A stretch of 54,281 nt of DNA from Hafnia psychrotolerans (lineage in GTDB: Bacteria > Pseudomonadota > Gammaproteobacteria > Enterobacterales > Enterobacteriaceae). The translations under genes were made by a program, and so were the position numbers. Below the pieces are notes generated by a model that was not told where the DNA came from, searched no databases, and saw only the letters and a list, made by a program, of their open reading frames with translations. Numbering within the stretch: position 1 is the first letter of the stretch; each line of letters opens with the position of its first letter. Shown here piece by piece: positions 1-8,461 of the stretch. The stretch covers positions 73,135 to 127,415 of the forward strand of contig NZ_BMFZ01000014.1 of NCBI RefSeq assembly GCF_014639435.1, in the 5' to 3' direction.

Positions 1-15
1 CTGCTCCACCCCGCG
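1..15 (-). tRNA. initiator tRNA-Met, 5' end only (cut by window edge)
   Basis: The first 15 bases are identical to positions 148-162, the 5' end of the complete tRNA-fMet that follows, and like it they are followed by TCCG. This is therefore the start of a second tandem initiator tRNA gene read on the minus strand, with the rest outside the window. Tandem copies fit the metZ-metW-metV cluster that lies beside mltA in E. coli. Confidence 0.85.
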
Positions 16-85
16 TCCGTCACTACTGTACTACTTTTATCGGTAAGTCTTTCATTCCAATCGCGCTTTTACTACAGCATCGTAT

Positions 86-162
<77 letters not shown>

Positions 163-176
163 TCCGATGAGGGCGA

Positions 177-204
177 ACTATACGCTGCATGAGAATTCGT
201 GCAA
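177..204 (-). promoter_or_regulatory. sigma-70 promoter of the tRNA-fMet cluster
   Basis: On the minus strand a -35 box TTGCAC (199-204) and a -10 box TATAGT (177-182) are separated by 16 bp. They are followed by a GC-rich stretch (TCGCCC) before the expected start near 169. A 16-bp spacer and GC-rich discriminator are typical of stable-RNA promoters under stringent control. The tRNA begins 14 nt downstream of the -10 box. Confidence 0.75.
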
Positions 205-382
205 CCTTTTTTTCGGAATTGATGTGATAAACCACTCGGTTACTTGCTTTTTATACAGAGTGCTGCTTTTTTCTACGGGTTTAACAGAATCTATTATTTT
301 CGTTGATGCCAATTCCTTTCTGATAGCCCGTTTGTTATGGTTTTGGCGCAAGTCCACCTGAAAGCAAGAGAGTGCAGTAATA

Positions 383-1576
383 ATGAAAGGACGTTGGAGT
401 AAGTATCTGCTGAGTGGTTTGGTCATCGCCGTGTTGGCGGGGTGCTCGTCCAGGCCTACTGATCGCGGTCAGCAGTATAAAGATGGTCGACTAGACAATG
501 CACTTGAGTACGTTAATGAGCCGAACGCCACCGGCAAACCGGTTAACGCTAAAGATTACGCTGATCAGGTGATGGAAGTGCAATACGCCTCCTCATCCCT
601 TTATGGCCGTAACAACACGACTTTTCAGGCGGTGGAGCAGTGGATTCGCTCCGGCGCTGATACCCGCACCTTGAGCCAATACGGCATCAATGCCTACCAG
701 ATGGAAGGGGCAGACAATTTCGGTAACGTGCAATTTACCGGGTATTACACACCGGTATTGCAAGCTCGTTATACCCGTCAGGGCGCATTCCAGTATCCGT
801 TATACCGCATGCCGCCGAAACGTGGGCGTCTACCTGATCGCGCTTCTATCTATTCCGGGGCACTGAGCGAAAAATATGTGGTGGCCTGGACCAATTCCCT
901 GATGGATAACTTCATGATGGAAGTGCAGGGAAGCGGTTATGTCGATTATGGCGATGGCCGCCCGCTGACGTTCTTCGGCTATGCCGGTAAAAACGGTCAC
1001 GCTTACCGCAGTATTGGTAAAGTGCTGATCGACCGTGGCGAAGTTGCGCGTGAGAATATGTCCATGCAGGCAATCCGTCATTGGGCTGACACGCACAGCG
1101 CGAGTGAAGTTCAGGAACTGTTGGAACAAAACCCATCATTTGTTTTCTTCAAGCCCGTGCCTTTTGCGCCAGTTAAAGGTGCCAGCGGTGTTCCATTGAT
1201 TGCGAAAGCCTCTGTGGCGTCTGACCGTTCCCTGATTCCGGCGGGAACCACCATATTGGCAGAAGTACCTGAACTGAACAATAAAGGCAAGTTCACCGGT
1301 AAATATCATATGCGTCTGATGGTTGCACTGGATGTCGGTGGGGCAATTAAAGGACAACATTTTGATATGTATCAGGGGATTGGGCCAGATGCCGGACATG
1401 CGGCCGGTTATTACAATCACTATGGCCGCGTTTGGGTGCTAAAATCAGCGCAAAATGGCAAGCCGCTGTTTACTGCTTACAATGCAGCGAGTAGTTCGTC
1501 TTCCAGCGCGACGCCCTCTGCGCTGGCCCCCGTACCGGCAACCACCAGCAACAGCGGATCTTTCCTGCTGAAATAG
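383..1576 (+). CDS. mltA: membrane-bound lytic murein transglycosylase A
   Basis: MltA cleaves the MurNAc-GlcNAc bond of peptidoglycan, forming 1,6-anhydromuropeptides, from the inner face of the outer membrane. The protein has 397 residues. It starts with a lipoprotein signal ending in lipobox LAGC (Cys21). The MltA barrel follows, and the conserved C-terminal 3D-type segment DVGGAIKGQHFDMYQG contains the catalytic aspartate of the family. E. coli MltA has about 365 residues; the extra length here is mainly a Ser/Ala/Pro-rich tail over the last ~30 residues. It lies next to the tRNA-fMet cluster as in E. coli and ends at a hairpin terminator. Confidence 0.97.
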   Translation: MKGRWSKYLLSGLVIAVLAGCSSRPTDRGQQYKDGRLDNALEYVNEPNATGKPVNAKDYADQVMEVQYASSSLYGRNNTTFQAVEQWIRSGADTRTLSQYGINAYQMEGADNFGNVQFTGYYTPVLQARYTRQGAFQYPLYRMPPKRGRLPDRASIYSGALSEKYVVAWTNSLMDNFMMEVQGSGYVDYGDGRPLTFFGYAGKNGHAYRSIGKVLIDRGEVARENMSMQAIRHWADTHSASEVQELLEQNPSFVFFKPVPFAPVKGASGVPLIAKASVASDRSLIPAGTTILAEVPELNNKGKFTGKYHMRLMVALDVGGAIKGQHFDMYQGIGPDAGHAAGYYNHYGRVWVLKSAQNGKPLFTAYNAASSSSSSATPSALAPVPATTSNSGSFLLK

Positions 1577-1602
1577 TCTGGTTGCGGTAAAATGTTCTAC
1601 TC

Positions 1603-1630
1603 AAAGCAGCCTGCGGGCTGCTTTGTTTTG
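1603..1630 (+). terminator. rho-independent terminator after mltA
   Basis: Nine-bp stem AAAGCAGCC / GGCTGCTTT with a four-base loop, followed by a T-rich run (TTTGTTTT). It lies 26 nt after the mltA stop and before tcdA. Confidence 0.8.
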
Positions 1631-1684
1631 GCGAAAAATCAGTATCACGTTGAATTTCATAGCAAGTACAGAGGTTAATCCGTC

Positions 1685-2512
1685 ATGACAGCAGTTTACT
1701 CCGATGCCTATCAGCAGCGTTTTGGTGGCACCGCGCGCCTTTATGGTCAGCAGGCGCTGGCGCTGTTCTCGCAGGCGCATGTCTGTGTTATCGGTATCGG
1801 AGGCGTAGGTTCTTGGTCGGCCGAAGCACTGGCGCGTACCGGTATTGGCGCTATCACGCTGATTGATATGGATGATGTCTGTGTGACAAACACGAATCGC
1901 CAGATTCATGCGCTGCGTGAAAATGTCGGGCAGGCAAAAACGGAAGTAATGGCGCAGCGTATTCTGGCAATTAACCCGGAGTGTCATGTCACTTGTATCG
2001 ACGATTTTATTACCCCAGACAATGTGGCGGAAATGCTCAATCGCGATTTCAGCTATGTGATTGATGCTATCGACAGTGTGCGACCTAAAGCGGCATTGCT
2101 GGCTTATTGCCGCCGCTACAAGATCCCGGTGGTGACTACCGGTGGTGCGGGCGGGCAGATTGATCCGACGCAAATCGCGGTCGTGGATCTGGCGAAGACC
2201 ATTCAGGATCCGCTGGCAGCAAAATTACGTGAACGGCTGAAAAGTGATTTTGGCGTAGTGAAGAACAGTAAGGGCAAATTCGGGATTGATTGCGTCTTTT
2301 CCAGCGAACCGCTGATGTATCCGCAGGCAGATGGTTCGGTGTGTGCATCACGTGCTACAGCGGAAGGGCCAAAACGCATGGACTGTACAACGGGGTTTGG
2401 TGCGGCAACCATGGTCACTGCCACGTTCGGTTTTGTCGCGGTATCACATGTGCTAAAAAAGATGATGGCCAAAGCGCAGCGGCTGCAAGCCGCCACCCGA
2501 GATTCAGACTGA
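1685..2512 (+). CDS. tcdA: tRNA threonylcarbamoyladenosine dehydratase (ct6A synthesis)
   Basis: TcdA (CsdL, YgdL) is an E1-like enzyme that uses ATP to cyclise t6A at position 37 of ANN-decoding tRNAs to ct6A. The 275-residue protein has the ThiF/MoeB-type nucleotide-binding motif GIGGVGSWSAEAL near residues 38-50, followed by the adenylation core with D-x-D and N-R residues (IDMDDVCVTNTNRQ). The start has an AGAGG ribosome site 12 nt upstream. It converges with csdE, with only one base between the two stops. Its sulfur-transfer partners CsdA and CsdE are encoded just beyond, on the opposite strand. Confidence 0.96.
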   Translation: MTAVYSDAYQQRFGGTARLYGQQALALFSQAHVCVIGIGGVGSWSAEALARTGIGAITLIDMDDVCVTNTNRQIHALRENVGQAKTEVMAQRILAINPECHVTCIDDFITPDNVAEMLNRDFSYVIDAIDSVRPKAALLAYCRRYKIPVVTTGGAGGQIDPTQIAVVDLAKTIQDPLAAKLRERLKSDFGVVKNSKGKFGIDCVFSSEPLMYPQADGSVCASRATAEGPKRMDCTTGFGAATMVTATFGFVAVSHVLKKMMAKAQRLQAATRDSD

Positions 2513-2513
2513 A

Positions 2514-2948
2514 CTACAACGCCTTGCGTGCCAGTTGCCGTACGCCTTCTGACAGGGCTTTTAAACCGCTGGCGCGGCTGGTGCTAAGCTGTTCGCGCAG
2601 GCCTAACGTATCAAACAATATCAGGGGATCATCTGCCAGGATCGCTTGTGGTGTTTTGCCTTCCACTTTCGTCAGCAAAATAGCCAGCAGGCCTTTGACT
2701 ATGCGGCCTTCGCTGTCGCCATAGAAATGCATGTTGCCATTCTCCAATAGCTCCGCCCCCAGCCACACCTTATTCTCACAGCCTGACAGTTCAGTTTCCG
2801 GCGTTTTTAAACTGCCGTCCAGCGTGGGGACATTTTTCGCCATTAGGATCAACTGACGGTAGCGATCTTCCCACTGGCGTAAGCCGGAAAAGCTTTCGAC
2901 CAGCGTCTGTTCGGTAATGTTATGTCCAAAAGGATGAGGTGCTAACAT
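2514..2948 (-). CDS. csdE: cysteine desulfuration protein / sulfur acceptor CsdE
   Basis: CsdE is a SufE-family protein that accepts persulfide sulfur from the desulfurase CsdA and works with TcdA. It has 144 residues. The acceptor cysteine is Cys57 in ELSGCENKVWLG, and the fold motifs near FYGDSEGRIVKGLLA match the SufE family. It sits 24 nt downstream of csdA on the same strand, so the two form an operon. Confidence 0.96.
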   Translation of the reverse strand: MLAPHPFGHNITEQTLVESFSGLRQWEDRYRQLILMAKNVPTLDGSLKTPETELSGCENKVWLGAELLENGNMHFYGDSEGRIVKGLLAILLTKVEGKTPQAILADDPLILFDTLGLREQLSTSRASGLKALSEGVRQLARKAL

Positions 2949-2972
2949 ACAATTTCTCTATTTTAAAAGGCG

Positions 2973-4178
2973 TTAATCGGCCAGTAGCTCCAGCGCATAC
3001 TTTATCGATTTTACCAGACGATCGACATCATCTGCCGTATTATAGGGAGCGAAAGAGGCTCGAAGTGTGCCACTGACCCCCATTGCCTCCATCAGCGGTT
3101 GCGCGCAATGTTGACCGGCGCGTAACGCGATGCCCTGCTCAGCGGTTAGCGTCACAATATCGTTGTGGTGCACACCTGCGATATCAAAGGCCAGAATAGA
3201 GGCAGTCTGCCAGCGGAAGCTGCGAAAACCGGGCAGTGCTGCCAGTTGCTGTTCAGCCTGCGTCGCCAGATGCTGAGCGTATCGTTCACCTGCCGCAGTA
3301 TCAATACTCTCCAGCCAGCCAAGAGCGGCATCAAACCCAAGCACGCCGGCGATATTCGGTGTGCCTGCTTCAAAACGATGTGGCACTGTTTGCGGGGTGA
3401 AACCTTGCATTGAGGCGTACGTTAACATTTTCCCGCCGCCGTGCCAGGCGGGCATATCGTCAAGCAATGCCGTTTTGCCATAGAGCACGCCGATACCGGT
3501 CGGACCGTAAAGCTTATGGGCGGAAAATACGTAAAAGTCGATATCTAATGCCTGAACATCGGCGGGACAATGGACTACGCCCTGTGCGCCATCTACCAGC
3601 ACCAAGGTGCCGTTGGCATGTGCCAGCTCAATGGCACGAGATAAGTCTGGCATACCCCCCGTCACGTTCGACATCTGCCCGAGTGCCAGCAGACGTGTTC
3701 TTCTATTAAGTAGTGCGGGTAACCGGTTGAGATCTGGTAAGAATTTTTCATCGAGCGGCAGCGTAACCACTGTTGCTTTATAGCGTTCAGCCAGCATCAG
3801 CCAAGGGATCAGGTTGGCATGATGCTCCGCCTGGCTGACGATGATTTCATCGCCTGGTTGCAGACGCGGTGCCAGATAGCTTTGCGCGACAAGATTAATT
3901 GATTCGGTAGTTCCGCGTGTCCACACAATATTTTCGGGTAACGCGGCATTGATCCATCTCGCCACCCGTACACGCGTCTGCTCATATTTTTCGGTCAAAG
4001 ATTGTGCTGCACGATGCTGGCTGCGGTGAACCGTGGCACCTTCTTGCGAGTAAAACTCGAGGGTTGCATCAATGACACTTTTGGGCTTAAGGGCTGTTGC
4101 CGCGCTGTCCAGGTAGCATTGTCCGTGAGTAAGTGCAGGAAATTGCAGGCGAAATTTAGCGAAATCAAAGTCAGTCAT
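2973..4178 (-). CDS. csdA: cysteine desulfurase CsdA
   Basis: CsdA is a class V, PLP-dependent aminotransferase-fold desulfurase. It takes sulfur from cysteine (also cysteine sulfinate and selenocysteine) and passes it to CsdE. The 401-residue protein, the family length, has the PLP-lysine motif FSAHKLYGPTGIGVLYG and the catalytic cysteine Cys358 in GQHCAQPLMEAMG, the same numbering as the E. coli enzyme. It is the first gene of csdA-csdE. Confidence 0.97.
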   Translation of the reverse strand: MTDFDFAKFRLQFPALTHGQCYLDSAATALKPKSVIDATLEFYSQEGATVHRSQHRAAQSLTEKYEQTRVRVARWINAALPENIVWTRGTTESINLVAQSYLAPRLQPGDEIIVSQAEHHANLIPWLMLAERYKATVVTLPLDEKFLPDLNRLPALLNRRTRLLALGQMSNVTGGMPDLSRAIELAHANGTLVLVDGAQGVVHCPADVQALDIDFYVFSAHKLYGPTGIGVLYGKTALLDDMPAWHGGGKMLTYASMQGFTPQTVPHRFEAGTPNIAGVLGFDAALGWLESIDTAAGERYAQHLATQAEQQLAALPGFRSFRWQTASILAFDIAGVHHNDIVTLTAEQGIALRAGQHCAQPLMEAMGVSGTLRASFAPYNTADDVDRLVKSIKYALELLAD

Positions 4179-4370
4179 ACGCGTTCAACTTTTGTGAGTA
4201 AGCAGCCTGGCATGAAGTTTCTCCCTATCGGTAGCCTGGATGTATTCATTTTAGGAATGGTTACCGTGGCAATATATCAGAAGCTTGTTATGCTGAATAA
4301 CGAAGGCAAGAAGAATTAGATATATGTATTCACTGCCATTATAAGTATTTTAATCTACAAGGAGTCTATG

Positions 4371-4592
4371 ATGAAGAAGATCGCCGCCGTAGTTTCAGCC
4401 GTACTGCTGACCTGTACCCTTGCTGCGTGTTCGAGCAACTACGTCATGCATACCAATGATGGCCGCACGATTGTTGCTGAAGGCAAGCCAAGCACAGACA
4501 GCGATACCGGTATGATCAGTTATACCGATGCGTATGGCAACAAACAGCAGATCAATAAATCTGAAGTTAAAGAGATGGCTCAAGGTAACTAA
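4371..4592 (+). CDS. ygdI: small lipoprotein of the YgdI/YgdR family
   Basis: A 73-residue predicted lipoprotein with lipobox LAAC (Cys20) followed by Ser-Ser, which favours outer-membrane sorting. The mature part is a DUF903 domain (YVMHTNDGRTIV...DTGMISY) and is close to E. coli YgdI. Its function is not known; the domain has a small SH3-like beta fold. Two ATGs stand in tandem at 4368 and 4371. The second is preferred because AGGAG lies 6 nt upstream of it. The terminator at 4642 follows. Confidence 0.93.
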   Translation: MKKIAAVVSAVLLTCTLAACSSNYVMHTNDGRTIVAEGKPSTDSDTGMISYTDAYGNKQQINKSEVKEMAQGN

Positions 4593-4641
4593 TCCTTAAG
4601 TTGAGACTTTCCCAAGCGGAAAGCGCTCTTTACTTGCATTA

Positions 4642-4686
4642 ACAAAACCGGCCATCTTAAAGATGCTGCCGGTTTTGTTATATTAT
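4642..4686 (+). terminator. rho-independent terminator after ygdI
   Basis: Twelve-bp stem AACAAAACCGGC / GCCGGTTTTGTT around a 15-nt region that can itself pair (CATCTT/AAGATG), followed by ATATTA. It separates ygdI from the convergent GcvB RNA gene. Confidence 0.75.
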
Positions 4687-4724
4687 GCGACTCGGTTTTG
4701 CTCATCGGTAATAAAGTGACAGAT

Positions 4725-4919
4725 AAAAAAAAGCACCGCTAAATGCGGTGCTAAAAAATCACTTTGGACAGACAGGGTAATGTACAGGAAGTGAAAAATT
4801 TGTGGCATTCAAGCCACGTGTCCGGATTGCCAGACAATGCAAACACAACATCACAACCACAAGCCAAAAGCATTTCAGCATCCTCATACTAAACTACTTT
4901 TCGTTCCGGCCTGGGAAGT
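4725..4919 (-). ncRNA. gcvB: GcvB small regulatory RNA
   Basis: GcvB is an Hfq-dependent RNA that represses many amino-acid and peptide transporter mRNAs. The minus strand from 4919 begins ACTTCC..GCCGGAACGAAAAG, as E. coli GcvB does. It then carries the G/U-rich R1 linker (about 4837-4869), the conserved R2 block ACTTCCTGTACATTACCCTG (within 4766-4792), and ends in the hairpin AGCACCGC..GCGGTGCT with eight U residues. The location is also diagnostic: divergent from gcvA and convergent with ygdI. The length of ~195 nt is slightly below the ~205 nt of E. coli, mainly because R1 is shorter. Confidence 0.95.
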
Positions 4920-4925
4920 GGCGCC

Positions 4926-4954
4926 ACTATAGGTTTTTGCCTGTACATCCTCAA
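4926..4954 (-). promoter_or_regulatory. gcvB promoter
   Basis: On the minus strand a -35 box TTGAGG (4949-4954) and a -10 box TATAGT (4926-4931) are 17 bp apart. The -10 box ends 6 nt before the RNA start at 4919. GcvA is known to activate gcvB, and a GcvA-type CTAAT core (4987-4991) lies upstream. Confidence 0.75.
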
Positions 4955-4969
4955 CGGACAATTTATAAT
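4942..4969 (+). promoter_or_regulatory. probable gcvA promoter
   Basis: A perfect -10 box TATAAT (4964-4969) is preceded by a weak -35 TGTACA (4942-4947) with a 16-bp spacer. It overlaps the divergent gcvB promoter, the arrangement in which GcvA represses its own gene while activating gcvB. Assignment to gcvA is an inference. Confidence 0.5.
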
Positions 4970-5046
4970 GTCTCGGATTAAAAAAACTAATAGTACAACC
5001 CACGGCTAAGCGCGTCGCTCGCCGGCGAATGAGAAGTATCCATTCC

Positions 5047-5967
5047 ATGTCAAAACGTTTACCGCCTCTTAATTCCCTGCGTGTTTTCGACGCTGCAGCA
5101 CGCCACCTCAGTTTTACTAAAGCGGCAGAGGAACTTTTTGTTACGCAAGCGGCAGTAAGCCACCAGATTAAGTCTCTTGAGGACTTTCTAGGATTGAAGT
5201 TATTTCGTCGACGTAACCGCTCTTTGTTACTGAGCGAGGAAGGCCAGAGTTATTATCTGGATATCAAAGAGATATTTTCTTCGCTGAATGAAGCGACGCG
5301 TAAGCTTCAGGCACGAAGTGCGAAAGGCGCGCTGACCGTCAGTTTACCCCCAAGCTTTGCTATTCAGTGGCTGGTGCCGAGACTCTCTGGCTTTAACTCA
5401 GCTTATCCGGGAATCGACGTGCGTATCCAGGCCGTTGACCGTGAAGAAGATAAGCTGGCGGACGATGTTGATGTGGCGATTTTTCATGGGCGGGGTAATT
5501 GGCCGGGCTTGCGAGTCGAACGTTTATACGCCGAATATCTGTTACCGGTTTGCTCCCCTTCGTTGCTAATGGGGGATAAGCCGTTAAAAACTCCCGAAGA
5601 TCTAGCAAACCATACGCTGTTGCATGATGCTTCACGCCGGGACTGGCTGGCTTATACCAAGCAACTGGGGTTGCAGCATATTAATGTGCAGCAAGGGCCA
5701 ATCTTCAGCCACAGTGCGATGGTTGTTCAGTCTGCTGTTCACGGGCAGGGCGTGGCTCTGGCAAATAATGTCATGGCGCAAACTGAGATTGAAGCGGGAC
5801 GACTGGTCTGCCCGTTTAATGAAGTATTGATCAGTAAAAATGCTTTTTATCTGGTTTGTCATGACAGTCAGGCAGAACTGGGTAAAATAGCCGCCTTTCG
5901 TCAGTGGATCCTTGCCCGTGCAGCCAGCGAGCAGGAGAAATTGCGCTTTCGTTACGACCAGGCCTAA
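5047..5967 (+). CDS. gcvA: LysR-type regulator of glycine cleavage, GcvA
   Basis: GcvA activates gcvTHP when glycine is present, represses it with GcvR when purines are present, and activates gcvB. The protein has 306 residues. An N-terminal winged helix-turn-helix covers about residues 6-65 (FTKAAEELFVTQAAVSHQIK), followed by a LysR substrate-binding domain. The start at 5047 is preferred over 5029 because the protein then begins MSKRLPPLN as in the family and has GAGAAG 10 nt upstream. It is divergent from the GcvB RNA. Confidence 0.97.
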   Translation: MSKRLPPLNSLRVFDAAARHLSFTKAAEELFVTQAAVSHQIKSLEDFLGLKLFRRRNRSLLLSEEGQSYYLDIKEIFSSLNEATRKLQARSAKGALTVSLPPSFAIQWLVPRLSGFNSAYPGIDVRIQAVDREEDKLADDVDVAIFHGRGNWPGLRVERLYAEYLLPVCSPSLLMGDKPLKTPEDLANHTLLHDASRRDWLAYTKQLGLQHINVQQGPIFSHSAMVVQSAVHGQGVALANNVMAQTEIEAGRLVCPFNEVLISKNAFYLVCHDSQAELGKIAAFRQWILARAASEQEKLRFRYDQA

Positions 5968-6052
5968 GCCTGATAATACATCCCGTAGATTATATTGCTG
6001 AGTTGCCGATCCCGGCTGACTCATCAATCACTAACGATAATAGGTAAGCCTC

Positions 6053-6448
6053 ATGACCAGTCGTTCAATGTTGATCTTCGCTGCTATCAGTGGCTTTATC
6101 TATGTTGCTTTCGGCGCTTTCGGCGCCCATGTACTGAATAATTCACTGGGTCAGGCTGAGATGGCTTGGATCCAAACCGGCTTAACGTACCAAAGTGTGC
6201 ATACGCTGGCCATTTTGGCGCTAGGTGTTGCGATGCAACGTCAGCGTAATATCTGGTTTTATTGGAGCAGCGCGTGCCTGGCACTTGGTACTGTGCTGTT
6301 TAGCGGCAGCCTTTATTGCCTGGCGCTTTCACACCTCAGATTGTTTGTATTTGTTACGCCGATAGGTGGAACTTTCTTCCTGATCGGTTGGATATTGATG
6401 TTGACTGGCGCTTTGCGTCTGAAAAATAAGGCAGAACGCCATGAATAA
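6053..6448 (+). CDS. ygdD: DUF423 inner-membrane protein YgdD
   Basis: A 131-residue membrane protein with four predicted hydrophobic helices (about residues 5-25, 45-62, 69-92 and 98-120), close to E. coli YgdD. The family is conserved but its role is not known. It overlaps the start of rlmM by 8 nt, so the two are cotranscribed and probably translationally coupled. Confidence 0.94.
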   Translation: MTSRSMLIFAAISGFIYVAFGAFGAHVLNNSLGQAEMAWIQTGLTYQSVHTLAILALGVAMQRQRNIWFYWSSACLALGTVLFSGSLYCLALSHLRLFVFVTPIGGTFFLIGWILMLTGALRLKNKAERHE

Positions 6449-7541
6449 AGTTGCTCTCTATTGCCGCTCTGGTTTTGAAAAAGAGTGTGCCGCAGAAATT
6501 ACGGCCAAAGCCGCCAAACTTGAAATCTTTGGTTTTGCTCGCGTTAAAGAAGACAGCGGTTATGTGATTTTTGAATGCTACCAGCCTGAAGATGCCGATC
6601 GTCTGGCGAAAGAAATACCTTTTCGCGAGCTGATTTTTGCTCGCCAGTTGATTGTGGTCGGCGAGTTGCTGAAAGATCTCCCGCCGGAAGACCGCGTGTC
6701 GCCGATTGTCGGCATGCTGCATGGTGTGATCACCAACGGCGGCGAGCTGCGTGTTGAAATGCCGGATACTAATGAAAGTAAAGAGTTGACTAAGTTTTGT
6801 CGTAAATTGACCGTTCCTCTGCGTTCGGCGATGCGCGAGCAACGGATCCTGGGAAAACGTGAAAATTCGCTGCGCCCGGTCGTCCATGTTTTCTTTATTG
6901 CGTCCGGTTGCTGTTATGTCGGCTATTCATATAGCAATAATAACTCGACGTTTTATATGGGTATTCCGCGTCTTAAGTTTCCGTCAGAGGCGCCAAGCCG
7001 CTCGACGCTGAAACTGGAAGAAGCTTTCCATGTGTTTATTCCTGCCGATGAGTGGGAAGAGCGTCTGGCAAGCGGGATGTATGCAGTGGATCTCGGAGCT
7101 TGTCCGGGCGGCTGGACCTATCAATTGGTTCAGCGCAGCATGATGGTTACCGCAATAGATAACGGTCCGATGGCACAGAGCCTGATGGATACCGGGCAGG
7201 TAATTCATCTGAAAGAAGATGCTTTTAGGTATAAATCAACAAGTTGGAAAAACTACTGGCTGGTATGTGACGTCGTAGAGAAACCGGCGAAAGTGGCGGC
7301 GTTAATGTGTGACTGGTTGGTCAACGGCTGGTGTCGTGAGGCTATCTTCAACCTGAAACTCCCAATGAAGAAGCGTTATGAGGAAGTGACTAACATTCTC
7401 GAACGTATTAAAGAGCGTTTGGAGGAAAACCACATTCACGCAGAAATTTTTGCCAAGCATCTCTACCATGACCGTGAAGAAGTCACTGTCCACGTGCGCC
7501 GCTTCTGGGCTACCGTGGGTGGACGCCGCGACGAGCGTTAA
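6441..7541 (+). CDS. rlmM: 23S rRNA C2498 2'-O-ribose methyltransferase
   Basis: RlmM (YgdE) methylates the ribose of C2498 in the peptidyl-transferase region of 23S rRNA, acting on naked rRNA before assembly is complete. The 366-residue protein has an N-terminal THUMP-like region and a C-terminal Rossmann methyltransferase with SAM motif [14 protein letters not shown]. The RrmJ-like KDKE-type residues can be traced in the last third. It follows ygdD with an 8-nt overlap and ends before a strong terminator. Confidence 0.96.
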   Translation: MNKVALYCRSGFEKECAAEITAKAAKLEIFGFARVKEDSGYVIFECYQPEDADRLAKEIPFRELIFARQLIVVGELLKDLPPEDRVSPIVGMLHGVITNGGELRVEMPDTNESKELTKFCRKLTVPLRSAMREQRILGKRENSLRPVVHVFFIASGCCYVGYSYSNNNSTFYMGIPRLKFPSEAPSRSTLKLEEAFHVFIPADEWEERLASGMYAVDLGACPGGWTYQLVQRSMMVTAIDNGPMAQSLMDTGQVIHLKEDAFRYKSTSWKNYWLVCDVVEKPAKVAALMCDWLVNGWCREAIFNLKLPMKKRYEEVTNILERIKERLEENHIHAEIFAKHLYHDREEVTVHVRRFWATVGGRRDER

Positions 7542-7576
7542 ATGGCGATAACCTGACTCTTATTCAGGTGAGAATT

Positions 7577-7612
7577 AAAACGCCGGTGCTTTCTAAGCCC
7601 GGCGTTTTTTAT
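7577..7612 (+). terminator. terminator after rlmM (probably bidirectional)
   Basis: Stem AAAACGCCGG / CCGGCGTTTT with a 12-nt loop, followed by T-rich sequence. It lies between the convergent genes rlmM and xni, and A residues on the left arm give U residues for minus-strand transcripts. Confidence 0.85.
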
Positions 7613-7626
7613 TGTTTCATAGTCGA

Positions 7627-8379
7627 TTAGGGCAGGCGTAACTGTCGCAGGTTTCCGTCGAGAGGGAGATCTGTTTGCAGAGTTGAAACCCGTTTACATG
7701 CGTAGGCCAAATCCCGATACTCGGCTAACTTTGCACGCCATTTTTCAGGAATAGACTCGAGGTTTTCATAGAGCGCATCCAACGTTCCGGCCTGAGTCAA
7801 AAGTGTTATGGCCGTTTTCGGCCCAATGCCTGGCACTCCGGGGATTTTACTGCTGCTGATCCCCGCCAACCCCCAGTAATCGGTTAACTGCTGTGGTGTA
7901 ACGCCAAAGGTTTCGCGTACAAAAGGCATATCCAGCCAGCGCTTTTGAAAATAGTCACGAATCTGCACGTTAGGTGCCAGTAACTGACAGTAGCCCTTGT
8001 CGGTAGATACAATGGTTACCTGATGTCCCCCACCCGCAACTTTGGCTGTCAGCGTGGCGGCTAAATCGTCGGCTTCATTGCCAGGTGAATGCCAGCAAGC
8101 GACACCGCAGGCAATAAATCCCTCTTTCAGACTCGTCATTTCGGCCAAAAGGTTGTCAGGCATCGGTGAGCGGCCTGCTTTGTAGTCGGGCAGGCACTGA
8201 TGACGCCAGCTGTTATCGCGGTCATCTTCATCAAACACGGCGACAGCATGGGTGGGTTGGGTGTGTTGAATTAACTGCCCGATGGCATTCTGGCAGGTCA
8301 GTAGGCACGGCGAACCCTGTACCGCATGAATACGGCGGATAAGATTCAGCGCGTCAATAATAAGCAGATTTATAGGCAT
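7627..8379 (-). CDS. xni: flap endonuclease Xni (exonuclease IX)
   Basis: Xni (YgdG) is a structure-specific 5' flap endonuclease of the FEN/PolI 5'-nuclease family. It is the stand-alone relative of the 5' domain of DNA polymerase I and overlaps with it in function. The 250-residue protein has the acidic metal-site regions around [21 protein letters not shown] and STDKGYCQL, and the helix-hairpin-helix [17 protein letters not shown]. An in-frame ATG further upstream (8433) exists, but the start at 8379 matches the family N-terminus ([11 protein letters not shown]). Confidence 0.94.
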   Translation of the reverse strand: MPINLLIIDALNLIRRIHAVQGSPCLLTCQNAIGQLIQHTQPTHAVAVFDEDDRDNSWRHQCLPDYKAGRSPMPDNLLAEMTSLKEGFIACGVACWHSPGNEADDLAATLTAKVAGGGHQVTIVSTDKGYCQLLAPNVQIRDYFQKRWLDMPFVRETFGVTPQQLTDYWGLAGISSSKIPGVPGIGPKTAITLLTQAGTLDALYENLESIPEKWRAKLAEYRDLAYACKRVSTLQTDLPLDGNLRQLRLP

Positions 8380-8461
8380 GTTGAGGTGGCTTCCATTAAT
8401 AAACAGGGCGACATATACGCCGCCCTGAATCAAGCCTTTTTAAAATGATGTAACCCCGCTA

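Noticed and set aside
1601-2173. 190-codon open frame antisense to tcdA
   Set aside because: It runs opposite a strongly conserved gene, has no recognisable domain and no ribosome site; its length follows from the codon bias of tcdA.
2290-2724. 144-codon plus-strand frame spanning the tcdA end and csdE
   Set aside because: It lies out of frame inside tcdA and antisense to csdE, both clearly coding; a shadow.
5029-5046. Upstream ATG of gcvA adding six residues
   Set aside because: The family begins at the second methionine, and the ribosome site is placed for 5047.
8380-8433. N-terminal extension of Xni
   Set aside because: The extension has no family match; the conserved protein begins at 8379.
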